Assembly: GCF_001518015.1 (NCBI RefSeq)
Contig: NZ_LPUY01000135.1
Span: 41,057-105,056 of the forward strand
Reading direction: 5' to 3'
Length of the DNA: 64,000 bases
DNA from: Tritonibacter horizontis
Lineage (GTDB): Bacteria; Pseudomonadota; Alphaproteobacteria; Rhodobacterales; Rhodobacteraceae
Positions within the stretch are counted from its first letter, which is position 1; each line of letters begins with the position of its first letter. Positions 1 through 9,716 of this stretch are shown piece after piece. The position numbers and the translations under genes were made by a program. The notes beneath the pieces are model-generated. The model worked only from the letters and a program-made list of their open reading frames with translations. It made no database searches and was not told where the DNA came from.

Positions 1-1
1 C

Positions 2-1243
2 TTTCCCGGCGGCACCGACGGCGTCCGGGCAGTCTTTCAGGAACTGTCGCTCTGCCCGAACCTGACTGTGGCCGAAAACCTGCGAGTTTCGCATCCCGGC
101 CTGACGGGGCTGCGCTGGCGCCGGGCGGCGCGGGCGGAAATCGGCGCATCGCTGGACAGGGTTTTCCCCGACCACGGCATTGATGTCGATGCACCGGTGG
201 ACACGCTGAGCATCGCGCAACGCCAGATGGTCGAGATCGCCATCGGCTTTGCCCCCCGGGCAGGGCAGGCGCGACTGGTGATCCTGGACGAACCGACAAG
301 CGCGCTGGATGCCGGCATCGCCGAGCAATTGCTGGCTCATGTGCGCCGGTTCTGCGCGGCGGGTGGTGCCGTGATCTTCATCAGCCACATGATGGGAGAG
401 ATTTTTTCCGTCGCCAATCGGATCGTCGTCCTGAAGGACGGCAGATCGGTGGCGGAGCGCCCAGCGGCGGAGTTTACCCGTCAGGGGCTGGTCGATGCCA
501 TGGGACATGTCGTGACCGCCGCTGCAGCCGCCGCAGCCCGCGCCGCGCCGGGTGAGATTGTGATCGAGGCCGAAGGCCTCAACGCGCGCCGGGGCGAGAT
601 TGTCGGCCTGTCGGGTCTGGCCGGCCACGGGCAGGCGGCAGCGCTGGCACGGATCTATCTGGCGCGGACGTCGGGCTGGCGAACAGCTGGGCCGTCGCGG
701 TCAAAGCAGACGGCGAATGCGGTTTTTGTCGCGGGTGATCGTGGCCGTGACGGGGTGTTCCCGCTCTGGTCGATCCTGCGCAACGTTTCGATTTCGGTCC
801 TTGGGCGCGACGCCCGCGCCGGTGTCGTAAACCGCCGGGCGGAGCGTACCCTTGCAGAGGACTGGCGTCGCCGCATTGGCATCCGCACCGACAATCTGGA
901 CAACCCGCTGTTGTCGCTGTCAGGCGGCAACCAGCAGAAGGTGTTGTTCGCCCGCGCGCTGGCCTCGGACGCGGAGGTGGTCATCATGGACGACCCGATG
1001 CGCGGGGTCGACGTGGGCACCAAGCAGGACGTCTATGCGATGATCCGCGCGGAGGCCGCCAAGGGGCGCACCTTTCTTTGGTATTCAACCGAGACAGAGG
1101 AGGTCTGCCAATGCGACCGGGTCTTTGTCTTTCGCAACGGTACCATCAGCGCCGAGCTGACCGGTGCCGACATCACGGAGGAAAAGATACTGGAAGCCTC
1201 GTTTGAAATGCAGGACGCCCTCCCACAGGTGGTGCCCGCATGA
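2..1243 (+). CDS. Sugar ABC transporter ATP-binding protein (RbsA/MglA family), 5'-truncated by window edge
   Basis: This is the ATPase of a ribose/galactose-class ABC importer with two fused nucleotide-binding domains. It is open from base 2, so roughly the first 80 residues, including the first Walker A, lie outside the window. Domain 1 shows the Q-loop region [10 protein letters not shown], a degenerate signature LSIAQRQ and Walker [13 protein letters not shown]. Domain 2 shows the weak P-loop GLAGHGQ usual for the second half of this family, a full signature LSGGNQQK and Walker [13 protein letters not shown]. The stop overlaps the next ATG (ATGA), indicating translational coupling. It should power the two permeases that follow. 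The substrate cannot be read from the sequence. Confidence 0.93.
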   Translation, partial: FPGGTDGVRAVFQELSLCPNLTVAENLRVSHPGLTGLRWRRAARAEIGASLDRVFPDHGIDVDAPVDTLSIAQRQMVEIAIGFAPRAGQARLVILDEPTSALDAGIAEQLLAHVRRFCAAGGAVIFISHMMGEIFSVANRIVVLKDGRSVAERPAAEFTRQGLVDAMGHVVTAAAAAAARAAPGEIVIEAEGLNARRGEIVGLSGLAGHGQAAALARIYLARTSGWRTAGPSRSKQTANAVFVAGDRGRDGVFPLWSILRNVSISVLGRDARAGVVNRRAERTLAEDWRRRIGIRTDNLDNPLLSLSGGNQQKVLFARALASDAEVVIMDDPMRGVDVGTKQDVYAMIRAEAAKGRTFLWYSTETEEVCQCDRVFVFRNGTISAELTGADITEEKILEASFEMQDALPQVVPA

Positions 1244-2160
1244 ACCGTTATCGCATTCTGTTGCCGGTCGTCTCGCTGGCGGTCCTGTTGGGGCTGACCT
1301 TCTGGATGCAGCCCCGCGCCATGAGCTATTTCGGCGTCAATCTGCTGTTCAATCTGGCGGTGCCGATTGCGCTGGCGACGGTCGCACAGATGTTCATCAT
1401 CATGGTGAATGACATTGACCTGTCGATCGGCGCCTTTGTCAGTCTGGCGGCATGTGTCACGGCGACATGGCTGAACGATGCGCCTCTGATTGGCCTGCTG
1501 GCGATGGCGGCTCTGATCCTGGCCTATGCCGGGATGGGGGCCGTAATCCACGCGTTAGAGCTTCCGGCCATCGTGGTGACCCTGGGCATGTCCTTTGTCT
1601 GGGGCGGGCTGGCCCTGTTTTTACTGCCGACACCGGGAGGCGCGGCGCCGGAATGGCTGCGAGCGATCATGAAGGTAAAGCCGCCACTCGTGCCAATGGC
1701 TGTGGTTGCCGCCCTACTAATCGCGGGGGTCACCCACCTGCTGGTGATCCGTGCCGGGTTGGGGACGGTCCTGCGCGGCGTCGGTGGCAATCCGCGCGCC
1801 TTGACGCGGGCGGGGTGGAACGTGATGCAGCTGAAGGCGCTGGCCTATGCCGGGGCGGGCCTGTTTGGCGTGCTGGCTGGCATGGCCCTGGTCGGGTTGA
1901 CCACCGCAGCGGACGCCAATATCGCGCTGCGTTATACCTTGCTGTCCATTGCCGGTGTCATCCTGGGCGGCGGTGAATTCACCGGCGGCAAGGTCAGCCC
2001 GGTGGGGGCTGTAATTGGCGCGCTGACATTGACGCTTGCGGCCTCATTTCTGTCCTTCATGCGGCTGTCGCCGGATTGGCAGATCGGCGCACAGGGTGCG
2101 ATTCTGATCCTGGTGCTGACGGCGCGGCTGATCTTTGCCCGCCGGGGAGAAACGACATGA
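1240..2160 (+). CDS. Sugar ABC transporter permease (RbsC-type), first of two
   Basis: An inner-membrane permease of the branched-chain/ribose class, 306 residues, the usual family size. It is almost entirely hydrophobic segments, with the family region [13 protein letters not shown] near residue 58 and a C-terminal glycine-rich loop around [17 protein letters not shown]. It overlaps the upstream ATPase by four bases and the downstream permease by ATGA, so all three are one transcription unit. Two different RbsC-like permeases in tandem suggest a heterodimeric channel, as in AI-2-type or other roseobacter sugar importers. The periplasmic binding protein must lie upstream of the window. Confidence 0.92.
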   Translation: MNRYRILLPVVSLAVLLGLTFWMQPRAMSYFGVNLLFNLAVPIALATVAQMFIIMVNDIDLSIGAFVSLAACVTATWLNDAPLIGLLAMAALILAYAGMGAVIHALELPAIVVTLGMSFVWGGLALFLLPTPGGAAPEWLRAIMKVKPPLVPMAVVAALLIAGVTHLLVIRAGLGTVLRGVGGNPRALTRAGWNVMQLKALAYAGAGLFGVLAGMALVGLTTAADANIALRYTLLSIAGVILGGGEFTGGKVSPVGAVIGALTLTLAASFLSFMRLSPDWQIGAQGAILILVLTARLIFARRGETT

Positions 2161-3101
2161 GCCTTGCAGGAATGACATCGAAGCCCTGGATCTGGGCCTG
2201 GGCTGCCGCCGCATTGGCGTTTGCCGCGACGCTGGTGTTGACCCAGGGGCGTGGCGCAGGCGAGCTGGCCTATGCGGCGCTGAGCTTCGGGGCCTTTGCC
2301 GCGATTGTCGGGCTGGGGCAGATGCTGGTCATCACGCTGGGGCCGGGCAATGTCGATCTGTCGATCCCGGCCACCATGACGCTGGCCGCTACTTTGGCGC
2401 TGAAGTTCATGGGGTCCGATCCTGGAACCGCTCTGCCGGGACTGGCCATCGCGCTGGCTGTCGGGCTTGGGGTCGGGGCGGCGAACTTTGCTCTGATTTT
2501 TTTGCTGCGGCTGCCGCCGATCATCGCCACGCTGGCAGCCTCGCTGATCTATCAGAGCCTCGCGATCTGGTCGAACCGGGGCCTGCGGATCAAGCCACCG
2601 ACAGGACTGGCCGAATTCGCCACCGGTCGCTTTCTCGGACTGCCCAATGTGGCCTGGGTCGGGCTGGCGCTGGCGCTGATGGTCTGGGTCCTGCTGGAAC
2701 GCAGCCTCTGGGGACGTTGGCTGCTGGCTTCGGGGCAGAACCTGCGCGCCGCCCGGCTGGCGGGTGTTCCTGTCGAGGCGGTACGCGCCGCGACCTACCT
2801 TGCCGTGGCGGTCTTTGCCGCGTTGGCGGGCTATCTCCTGGCGAGCTTCTCGGGCGGCGCGGCGCTGAACATGGGGGCGGAGTATCTGCTGATGTCGATT
2901 GCCGTTGTGGTGATCGGGGGCAGCTCCATCGCCGGGGGCAATTCGAACGTACCTGGCGTCTGGGGCGCGGCGCTGTTCATGTTCCTGGTGGTTTCCATGC
3001 TGAACAGCTATGGCGCCGCGGCCGGGGTGCGCAACGTGCTGACCGGCACCATCATCATCGCAATCGTCATCGCCGCCAGCAGCCGGAGGGCCCGCATATG
3101 A
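2157..3101 (+). CDS. Sugar ABC transporter permease (RbsC-type), second of two
   Basis: A second permease of the same class, about 314 residues. The start is the ATG at 2157, because it gives the ATGA overlap with the upstream permease, follows a GGGGA ribosome-binding site, and reads MSLAGMTSK into the first membrane helix. An in-frame start further upstream would add residues with no membrane character. Family regions GPGNVDLSIPATM (around residue 60) and MSIAVVVIGGSSIAGGNSN (C-terminal loop) are visible. The stop overlaps the lactonase ATG. It probably pairs with the preceding permease. Confidence 0.92.
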   Translation: MSLAGMTSKPWIWAWAAAALAFAATLVLTQGRGAGELAYAALSFGAFAAIVGLGQMLVITLGPGNVDLSIPATMTLAATLALKFMGSDPGTALPGLAIALAVGLGVGAANFALIFLLRLPPIIATLAASLIYQSLAIWSNRGLRIKPPTGLAEFATGRFLGLPNVAWVGLALALMVWVLLERSLWGRWLLASGQNLRAARLAGVPVEAVRAATYLAVAVFAALAGYLLASFSGGAALNMGAEYLLMSIAVVVIGGSSIAGGNSNVPGVWGAALFMFLVVSMLNSYGAAAGVRNVLTGTIIIAIVIAASSRRARI

Positions 3102-4033
3102 TCACCTTGCCACCGCATTTGCAGGTGCACGACCCGCGCTTTGCCGCGCTGGTGCACCCGATGTCCAAGCTGGAGCGCATCGCCGAGGGGTTCACATGGA
3201 CCGAGGGGCCGGTCTGGTTCGGCGATCGTGATTGCCTGCTGTTTTCGGACATCCCGTCGCGCCGCATCCTGCGCTGGTCCGAGGCCGACGGCCTGAGCGT
3301 CTATCGCAATGACAGCGGGTTCAACAACGGCAATACGCGGGATCGGCAGGGCCGGTTGATCGGCTGCCGTCACGGGCCGCGTGACGTGGTGCGCACCGAA
3401 TATGACGGGACACTAACCGTGCTGGCGCGCACCTGGCAGGGCAAGCGGCTGAATTCCCCCAATGATGTGGTGGTCAGTTCCGACGGGGCGGTGTGGTTCA
3501 CCGATCCCACCTATGGCATCCTGTCGAATTTTGAAGGCTTCCGAACCCCGCCGGAGCAACCCGCCCGCAATGTCTACCGCCTGTCGTCCGAGGGCGACCT
3601 GTCGGTGGTGGCCGGCGATTTTGTGCAACCAAACGGCCTGTGTTTTTCGCCGGACGAAACACGGCTGTATATCGCAGAAAGCGGGTCAAGCCATGACGAC
3701 GACGTGCCTGCGGTGATCCGCGTATTCGACGTGACCGGGAACCGGTTGGAGGATGGAGGCGTCTTTGCCACCATTGATGACGGGCTGCCCGACGGGCTGC
3801 GCTGTGACATGCAGGGCAACCTGTGGAGTTCAGCGCGCGACGGGGTGCATTGCTTTGACCCGCAGGGCGTCCTGCTGGGCAAGATTCTGGTGCCGGAAAC
3901 CGTGTCGAACCTGTGCTTTGGCGGAGCGGACGGGCAGCGGCTGTTCATCACCGCTACCACCGGCGTTTATCGCACCTTTGTCGATGTCATGGGGGCGGAA
4001 CCCTGGACCCGTGGACGGCTCTGTGCGGGGTAG
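3098..4033 (+). CDS. SMP-30/gluconolactonase family protein
   Basis: A six-bladed beta-propeller lactonase-type hydrolase of 311 residues, probably cytoplasmic because no signal peptide is seen. The start at 3098 is set by the ATGA overlap with the permease. Family hallmarks are EGPVWF near the N-terminus (metal-binding Glu), SPNDVVVSSDGAVWFTDPTYG in mid-protein (shown here up to 20 residues: Asn ligand and blade motif), and DGLPDGLRCD (third metal ligand). Enzymes of this family open sugar lactones to acids, which suits its place behind a sugar importer. It converges on the GMC oxidoreductase with only five bases between them. The exact lactone is unknown. Confidence 0.9.
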   Translation: MITLPPHLQVHDPRFAALVHPMSKLERIAEGFTWTEGPVWFGDRDCLLFSDIPSRRILRWSEADGLSVYRNDSGFNNGNTRDRQGRLIGCRHGPRDVVRTEYDGTLTVLARTWQGKRLNSPNDVVVSSDGAVWFTDPTYGILSNFEGFRTPPEQPARNVYRLSSEGDLSVVAGDFVQPNGLCFSPDETRLYIAESGSSHDDDVPAVIRVFDVTGNRLEDGGVFATIDDGLPDGLRCDMQGNLWSSARDGVHCFDPQGVLLGKILVPETVSNLCFGGADGQRLFITATTGVYRTFVDVMGAEPWTRGRLCAG

Positions 4034-4038
4034 GTGGG

Positions 4039-5649
4039 CTAGGGCGCGGCGCGGATCATATCGGCGGCTTTTTCTGCGATCATCGTGACGGGCGCATGCG
4101 TGTTGCCAGAGACGATTGTCGGCATGATCGAGGCATCGGCGACCCGTAGGCCAGTGATCCCGTGCACCCGTAAGGCGCTGTCGACAACCGCCATCGGATC
4201 GTCCCCCATCCGCGCGGTGCCAACGGGATGAAAGATGGTCGTGCCCACCTGTCCTGCGGCGGCGATCAGATCTTCTGCGCTTTGCGCCTTGGGGCCGGGC
4301 AGCATTTCTTCGGGGTGATAGGGTAGCATCGCGTTGGTCTGCATCAGTTTGCGGGCAATCTGCAAACTCTCAACGGCAACAATCCGGTCCTGTTCGGCGC
4401 TCAGATACTGTGGCCGGATCTCTGGCGCGCCCCTCACGTCCTGACTGCGAAGATGGACGGTGCCACGGCTTTTAGGGCGCAGATTGCAGACCGATACCGT
4501 CATGCCGGGGTAGCGGTGCAGTGGCGTGCCAAAACTGTCGAGAGACAGCGGTTGGACGTGAAATTCGATATTGGAACTGGCCTCGCGTTCAGATGAACGG
4601 CAGAAGATGCCCAATTGGCTTGGGGCCATGGCCATCGGCCCACTCCGCCGCAGCATATATTCCAGCCCAATCAGTGCCTTGCCCGCAAGGCTGGCGACAC
4701 GGTCATTCAGCGTTCGCGCGCCTGTGACCTTCCAGACGGTGCGCAGTTGCAGGTGATCCTGCAGGTTCTCTCCAACGCCGGGCAGCGCATGGCGGGTCTC
4801 GATCCCATGTTGCGACAGGATCTCTGGCGCGCCGATGCCGGACAGCTCGAGGATCTGCGGCGTACCGATGGCCCCGGCGGACAGGATGACCTCGCGCCGG
4901 GCACGGGCTGTGCGAGATTGCCCCTGCAGGCTGAAACGGACCCCGGTGCAGCGCCGCCCGTCCAGCAGTATTTGTTCCACATGGGCGTTGGTGACAATTC
5001 GCAGGTTGCGGCGTTTGCGCGCTGGATCAAGGAAGGCTTTTCGCGCATTCCAGCGCAGGCCGCGGCGCTGATTGACGGGGAAATACCCGCTCCCTTCGTT
5101 ATCGCCGTCGTTGAAATCCTGCGTCGGGGCAATGCCGATTTCTTCGGCCGCCTGGGACACCGTGTCGAGGATCGGCCAGCTCAATCGCTGTTGTTCCACC
5201 CGCAATTCGCCGCCTGTTCCGTGAAACTCATCCGCTGGACCCCAGTGATGTTCCGATTTGCGGAAATAGGGCAGGATGTCGTCCCATCCCCAGCCCGCGT
5301 TGCCCATCTGGCGCCATTGGTCGTAGTCCCGCGCCTGTCCCCGCATGTAGATCATGCCATTGATCGACGAGCAGCCGCCGAGGAGTTTGCCGCGCGTATA
5401 GTTCAAAGCGCGCCCGCCAAGCCCGGTCTCGGACTCGGTCCGAAAGCACCAGTCGGATTTTGGATTGCCCATGGTGTATAAATACCCCATCGGCACATGC
5501 ACCCAGAAACGATTGTCGCTGCCGCCGGCCTCCAGCAGCAGCACGCGGCATGTCGGATCGGCGCTGAGCCGGTTGGCCATAACGCATCCCGCCGATCCGG
5601 CGCCAACCACGACATAGTCATACTCTTCTGTTTCGACTTGGTTCGTCAC
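4039..5649 (-). CDS. GMC family FAD-dependent oxidoreductase (choline/alcohol dehydrogenase-like)
   Basis: A 536-residue GMC oxidoreductase that oxidises an alcohol with FAD. The N-terminal dinucleotide fold reads DYVVVGAGSAGCVMANRLS, the second GMC signature appears as GAIGTPQILELSGIG, and the C-terminal catalytic region carries HPVGTARMG and a SGNTHAPV histidine motif. The start is GTG at 5649, overlapping the FAH-family stop (GTGA), so the two are translationally coupled. Despite resemblance to BetA there is no betaine gene nearby. With the FAH enzyme, hydroxyacid dehydrogenase and TRAP transporter it more likely oxidises a hydroxyl group of the imported organic acid or polyol. Confidence 0.92.
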   Translation of the reverse strand: MTNQVETEEYDYVVVGAGSAGCVMANRLSADPTCRVLLLEAGGSDNRFWVHVPMGYLYTMGNPKSDWCFRTESETGLGGRALNYTRGKLLGGCSSINGMIYMRGQARDYDQWRQMGNAGWGWDDILPYFRKSEHHWGPADEFHGTGGELRVEQQRLSWPILDTVSQAAEEIGIAPTQDFNDGDNEGSGYFPVNQRRGLRWNARKAFLDPARKRRNLRIVTNAHVEQILLDGRRCTGVRFSLQGQSRTARARREVILSAGAIGTPQILELSGIGAPEILSQHGIETRHALPGVGENLQDHLQLRTVWKVTGARTLNDRVASLAGKALIGLEYMLRRSGPMAMAPSQLGIFCRSSEREASSNIEFHVQPLSLDSFGTPLHRYPGMTVSVCNLRPKSRGTVHLRSQDVRGAPEIRPQYLSAEQDRIVAVESLQIARKLMQTNAMLPYHPEEMLPGPKAQSAEDLIAAAGQVGTTIFHPVGTARMGDDPMAVVDSALRVHGITGLRVADASIMPTIVSGNTHAPVTMIAEKAADMIRAAP

Positions 5650-6497
5650 GATGCAGCCCTACGCACGCATTTCTGTTGCTGGACGCCCAGCCCGTCAATC
5701 TCCAGCCGCATGACCTGCCCTTCTTTCAGGAAGACCTGCGGGCGCAGGCCCAGCCCGACACCAGGGGGGGTGCCGGTGGTTACCACATCGCCGGGTTCCA
5801 GCGTCATGAAGCCGCTGAGATAGCTGACCAGGTGATCAATTCCAAAGATCAACGTCCGGGTGGAACCGGTCTGCCTGCGCACGCCGTCCACATCCAGCTG
5901 CATGTTCAGATCATGCGGGTCGGCGATCTCGTCTGCGGTCACCAGCCAGGGCCCCATGGGGGCAAAGCTGTCGTGGCTCTTTCCCTTGGTCCATTGGCCC
6001 TGCCGTTCGGCCTGCCAGGCCCGTTCGGAGACATCGTTGAGGATCATATAGCCGGCCACATGAGACAGGGCGTCTTCTTTCGAGACGTTCTTGGCGCGGG
6101 TGCCGATGACGAATGCCAACTCAACCTCCCAGTCGACCTTCTCGGCGCCGAGGGGTAACTCTACCTCGTCATTGGGGCCTGTGATGGCGCTTGTGGCCTT
6201 CAGGAACACAATCGGCTCGCTTGGGACCTCCAGTCCGGACTCGGCGGCATGGTCGGAGTAGTTCAGCCCGATGCAGACCAGTTTCCCGACCTTGCCGACA
6301 CAGGGACCGAAGCGGGGCGTGCCGGGCACGCGCGGCAGATCGGAGGGGTCAAGGGCAGCAAGCCGCTGCAGGGTTGCAGGGGCGAGGGTGCTCCCGTCGA
6401 TATCACTCACCTGGTCAGAGAGGTCGCGCAGCGTACCGTCGGCATCAATCAATCCCGGGCGTTCTTCGCCCACCTGCCCATAGCGCACCAGTTTCAT
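5646..6497 (-). CDS. Fumarylacetoacetate hydrolase family protein (2,4-diketo-3-deoxy-fuconate hydrolase / ureidoglycolate lyase-like)
   Basis: A 283-residue FAH-family enzyme that cleaves or hydrates a 2-keto or 2,4-diketo acid using a divalent metal. Visible are CIGLNYSDHAAE, the metal-binding stretch DWEVELAFVIG, and the closing loop GDVVTTGTPPGVG. The whole protein resembles the subgroup annotated as 2,4-diketo-3-deoxy-L-fuconate hydrolase or ureidoglycolate lyase; no purine-degradation gene is near, so a sugar-acid role is favoured. It lies downstream of dctM and is coupled to the GMC oxidoreductase. The start ATG is at 6497. Confidence 0.88.
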   Translation of the reverse strand: MKLVRYGQVGEERPGLIDADGTLRDLSDQVSDIDGSTLAPATLQRLAALDPSDLPRVPGTPRFGPCVGKVGKLVCIGLNYSDHAAESGLEVPSEPIVFLKATSAITGPNDEVELPLGAEKVDWEVELAFVIGTRAKNVSKEDALSHVAGYMILNDVSERAWQAERQGQWTKGKSHDSFAPMGPWLVTADEIADPHDLNMQLDVDGVRRQTGSTRTLIFGIDHLVSYLSGFMTLEPGDVVTTGTPPGVGLGLRPQVFLKEGQVMRLEIDGLGVQQQKCVRRAAS

Positions 6498-6548
6498 GTC
6501 GTCATACCTTTTGTTTATAAGGGGTTGAGAGCAACGCTCCTGCCCGTA

Positions 6549-6590
6549 GGGGGTGGGGGTCGTGCTGCATCACAGGAGACCCGCCCCCCC
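6549..6590 (-). terminator. G/C-rich hairpin between dctM and the FAH-family gene (candidate attenuator)
   Basis: Arms 6549-6561 (GGGGGTGGGGGTC) and 6578-6590 pair at about 11 of 13 positions around a loop of about 16 bases. The right arm includes a run of nine C. No U-run follows, so it may attenuate rather than fully terminate transcription of the downstream catabolic genes, or may be incidental. Confidence 0.35.
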
Positions 6591-6606
6591 CCAGGGCACG
6601 GCGCTG

Positions 6607-7932
6607 TCAGTAGACCGCGATTTGCGGAAACAGGATCAACAAGCCGACGGCCAGAACCTGCAAACAGATGAAGGGCAGTAGCGATCGAAAGATCTCGCCC
6701 AGGGAAATATCGGGCGGGGTGACGCTCTTCAGGTAGAAGGCGGCCGGCCCGAAGGGCGGGGTCAGGAACGACACCTGCATGTTCATCGCAAACAGGACGC
6801 CGAACCAGATCGGATCCAGCCCGAGGTCACGGATCACCGGAACAAAGATCGGCATTGTCAGAAGTGCAATGCCGACCCAGTCCAGGAACATCCCCAGCAG
6901 GAAAAGGATCAGCATCATCACCAGAATGATCACGGTCGTGTTGTCAGAGACCCCCGTGATCAGGGACGAGATGAACTCGATCCCGCCCATCAGGTTGTAG
7001 ACACCAACCAACGCGCTGGCACCGATCCCGATCCAGACAATCATGCCAACGGTGGTCAGCGTATGACCCGCAGCGTCAAGCAACATGGCAAAACTGAATT
7101 CGCGCCGCAGAATGGTGGACAGGATCACGCCCGCGACGCCGACAGCCGAGGCCTCGGTCACGGAGGCGATCCCACCGTAGATGGACCCCAGAACGAAGAA
7201 GACCACCAGCATGGGCAGGACCAGCCCGCGCATCAGCGCCAATTGCTCGTTGCGGGGCATCTTTTCCACCACCGGAGTCGGGGCGGCATCTGGGTCTGTG
7301 TAGGAACGGTACAAAACATAGGCCACATAAAAGCTCGCCAGCATGAAACCGGGAACGAAAGACGCCGTGAACAGCTCTCCGACCGATACATTCGCGGTCA
7401 GGCCATAGATGATCAGCACGATGGACGGGGGCACCATGGTGCCAAGCGAACCGCCGGCACAAACCACACCGATGGCCAGCCGCCTATCATAGCCCTGGCG
7501 CAACATCTGCGGCAGGGCGACAAGTCCCAGCAGGACGATTTCGCCGCCGATGATGCCGCTCATCGCTGCCAGGATGACCGCGACAAAGATCGTCTGAACC
7601 GCGACCCCGCCCCGCACCCGGCCGGCGATCAGCTTCATCGCGTCAAACAGATCGCGTGCAATCCCGGACCGGTCGAGGATCGCGGCCATTAGCACAAACA
7701 TCGGTACGGAGACAAAGACGAAGGAGGTGACGAAGGAATACACCCGGCTGGTGATCAGCGGCACCGAGGCCGGCCCGAACCAGCCAAGCGCAAAAATCAG
7801 CGCCACGAGAAGCGTGACCAGTGCCAGCGGCATGCCTGTCAGCAACAATGCGAGCAGGAGACCGAACATCACCAGCGTGCCCAGCTCGACGCCGAGGTTG
7901 CTCAGATCCGAGAGTGTAGAGAGGAATTGCAT
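6607..7932 (-). CDS. TRAP transporter large permease (DctM family), system 1
   Basis: The 12-helix ion-coupled permease subunit of a TRAP importer, 441 residues from the ATG at 7932. That start reads MQFLSTLSDL and shares one base with the DctQ stop. A longer in-frame start would overlap deeply into dctQ. The protein is hydrophobic throughout, with DctM regions such as GLLLALLLTGMPLALVTL near the N-terminus and SGIIGGEIVLLGLVALPQML in the middle. It works with the small permease (7932-8522) and binding protein (8586-9608). Confidence 0.94.
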   Translation of the reverse strand: MQFLSTLSDLSNLGVELGTLVMFGLLLALLLTGMPLALVTLLVALIFALGWFGPASVPLITSRVYSFVTSFVFVSVPMFVLMAAILDRSGIARDLFDAMKLIAGRVRGGVAVQTIFVAVILAAMSGIIGGEIVLLGLVALPQMLRQGYDRRLAIGVVCAGGSLGTMVPPSIVLIIYGLTANVSVGELFTASFVPGFMLASFYVAYVLYRSYTDPDAAPTPVVEKMPRNEQLALMRGLVLPMLVVFFVLGSIYGGIASVTEASAVGVAGVILSTILRREFSFAMLLDAAGHTLTTVGMIVWIGIGASALVGVYNLMGGIEFISSLITGVSDNTTVIILVMMLILFLLGMFLDWVGIALLTMPIFVPVIRDLGLDPIWFGVLFAMNMQVSFLTPPFGPAAFYLKSVTPPDISLGEIFRSLLPFICLQVLAVGLLILFPQIAVY

Positions 7933-8522
7933 CAGCCACCCGTCTTTCCGTGCCCGCGCGCCAGCCGCAGGTAGTTGAAGGCCAGCGTCAGAAACTGGCC
8001 GCACATGATGATGAGAACGAAAAACAGGAAAATCTTGACGAAGGCGGGCGCGGGTGAATTCCAGGCGCTGCCACTGGTTTCGAGATAGAGATCCCCGGAG
8101 GGACGAAAGACTGCCTTTTTGACCATGCGCCAGGCGGCCCAGGCGAAGAACCCTGTGGAGACAGCACAGGTAAGCGAGATCACGGCATCAAGAATTTGCC
8201 GCGCCCGGCCCGTAATCAGATCGTAGAGCAGCACTACCCGGATGTGCGAATTGCGGCAAACGCAGAGCAAACCGCCAAAGACAAAGGTGATCGCACTCAG
8301 GAAGGTAGAGGTCTCATGGGCCCAGGTGGTGGGCGCGTTGAAGAAATACCGCATCACCACTTCAAGCACGAGGGTCGCCATTGCCAGCAGGATCCCGATA
8401 GCAAAGAGCAGGGACACCCGGTCAATGAGCCAGCCGAGCCGCCCGGCCTGTGGAAGCGGCCGCCTGCGTTCGGCCACCGCATCGGGTATCGCCTCCTGGG
8501 CGATGTTGTCACGTTGCGCCAT
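7932..8522 (-). CDS. TRAP transporter small permease (DctQ family), system 1
   Basis: The four-helix small membrane subunit of TRAP system 1, 196 residues, with a hydrophilic N-terminal extension of about 30 residues before the first helix (LIDRVSLLFAIGILLAMATL). The DctQ feature TTWAHETSTFLSAI is present. The stop overlaps the dctM start (TGATG). A 63-base spacer separates it from the binding-protein gene. DctQ subunits vary widely in sequence; the call rests on topology and operon position. Confidence 0.92.
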   Translation of the reverse strand: MAQRDNIAQEAIPDAVAERRRPLPQAGRLGWLIDRVSLLFAIGILLAMATLVLEVVMRYFFNAPTTWAHETSTFLSAITFVFGGLLCVCRNSHIRVVLLYDLITGRARQILDAVISLTCAVSTGFFAWAAWRMVKKAVFRPSGDLYLETSGSAWNSPAPAFVKIFLFFVLIIMCGQFLTLAFNYLRLARGHGKTGG

Positions 8523-8585
8523 AGTTTACGTCCAGATCGTTGGGAAAAATCGGACGGACAGCAGCCCTGCCCGCCCGGAGGGGGC

Positions 8586-9608
8586 TCAGTCGAGCATGCC
8601 TTGCTTGTCCAGATAGGTGGTCAGTCGGTCATAAACCTTCTGAGCATTTTCAGACTGACCCGCGACGTTTTCCCATTGCTCCATCGCGATGGTCCGGAAA
8701 CGGGCGCGCTCGCCCGTGGACCAGTTGTGCACGGTGATGTTGGGGTTGGCCTTGGCCTCGGCAAAGGCCTCGAGATCCTTGATCGACAGCTGTGCCACCA
8801 TATCCGACGCAAGGTCGCGCACGGAAACGGTGAGAATCTCCTGCAGGTCCTCGGGCAAGCTGTTCCATTTGTCGAGGTTCATCGACACTTCGACCAGGGG
8901 CATGGAGTGAAAACCGGGATAAACCGGGTGATTGCCGGCGTCATGCAATCCCTGCGCCTGGTTGGTCGAGAACACGGTGGAGTCGGCCGCGTCGATGACG
9001 CCCTTGTCCAGCGCCGTGAAAACTTCGGCATAGGGCAGGTTCACCGGCACCGCGCCGGCAGCTGCAAACACTTGCTGGATCAACCCTTCGGGGGCACGCA
9101 CCTTCAGCCCTTTAAGATCGTCGACACCCTCCAGCGGCTTCTTCGAGACAAAACCCTCAAGCCCGGTCGTAGTCGCGCCAACAAAGTGCAGGTTATAAGG
9201 GGCCTCCAGCTCGGCCATCAGTTCATTGCCGCCACCATAGCGCATAAAGCGGAACATTTCTTCGGGCGAAGACCATGCGCCAATCGGGTTGGCGATGAGG
9301 CCAAAGGCGGGGTCCTTGCCGGAGAAATAGCTGACGTCGGTAATGTGGCCGTCCAGAATGCCGGCGCCCACCGCGTCCTGGGTTTCATTGTATTCCACGA
9401 CCGAACCCACCGGCAGCAGTTCGATTTCCACCCGTCCGCCGGTCATGGCGCCGACGCGTTCGGTCCATTCCTTCTGGATTTGAAAGTTGGAGTTGCCCGC
9501 CGGGTCGACCGATTGGAATTTGAAAGAGAACTCCTGTGCAAACGCAGGCAGCCCCGCCGAAGCGGTCAAGATTGCCGCAGCAATCACCGTGTTGAAAATA
9601 TTAGCCAT
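8586..9608 (-). CDS. TRAP transporter substrate-binding protein (DctP family), system 1
   Basis: A periplasmic binding protein of 340 residues that captures an organic acid for the TRAP permease. The start is the ATG at 9608, preceded by GGAGGAG four bases upstream and followed by a signal peptide (MANIFNTVIAAAILTASAG, cleavage probably after PAFA). The ligand-binding region includes KVRAPEGLIQQVFAAAG, whose Arg normally binds the carboxylate, and a later AADS segment. The N-terminal extension seen in a longer open frame is not used. The ligand is unknown; neighbouring enzymes suggest a hydroxy- or keto-sugar acid. Confidence 0.94.
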   Translation of the reverse strand: MANIFNTVIAAAILTASAGLPAFAQEFSFKFQSVDPAGNSNFQIQKEWTERVGAMTGGRVEIELLPVGSVVEYNETQDAVGAGILDGHITDVSYFSGKDPAFGLIANPIGAWSSPEEMFRFMRYGGGNELMAELEAPYNLHFVGATTTGLEGFVSKKPLEGVDDLKGLKVRAPEGLIQQVFAAAGAVPVNLPYAEVFTALDKGVIDAADSTVFSTNQAQGLHDAGNHPVYPGFHSMPLVEVSMNLDKWNSLPEDLQEILTVSVRDLASDMVAQLSIKDLEAFAEAKANPNITVHNWSTGERARFRTIAMEQWENVAGQSENAQKVYDRLTTYLDKQGMLD

Positions 9609-9716
9609 TTTTGCTCCTCCCATGGATACTCTGGCATTCTCGGTCGACCTGTCCCAGGACAGGCGCAACCGTTTCCGCGACGGACTCCGCCGCGGGGTTC
9701 CTCCCTCCGGCGACAG

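Noticed and set aside
2135..3097. Upstream in-frame extension of the SMP-30 gene
   Set aside because: It overlaps the second permease almost completely and has Cys/Arg-rich nonsense composition; the ATGA overlap at 3098 gives the natural start.
4039..5649. Assignment of the GMC oxidoreductase as choline dehydrogenase (betA)
   Set aside because: No betB, betI or betaine transport genes nearby; context points to an organic acid or polyol pathway.
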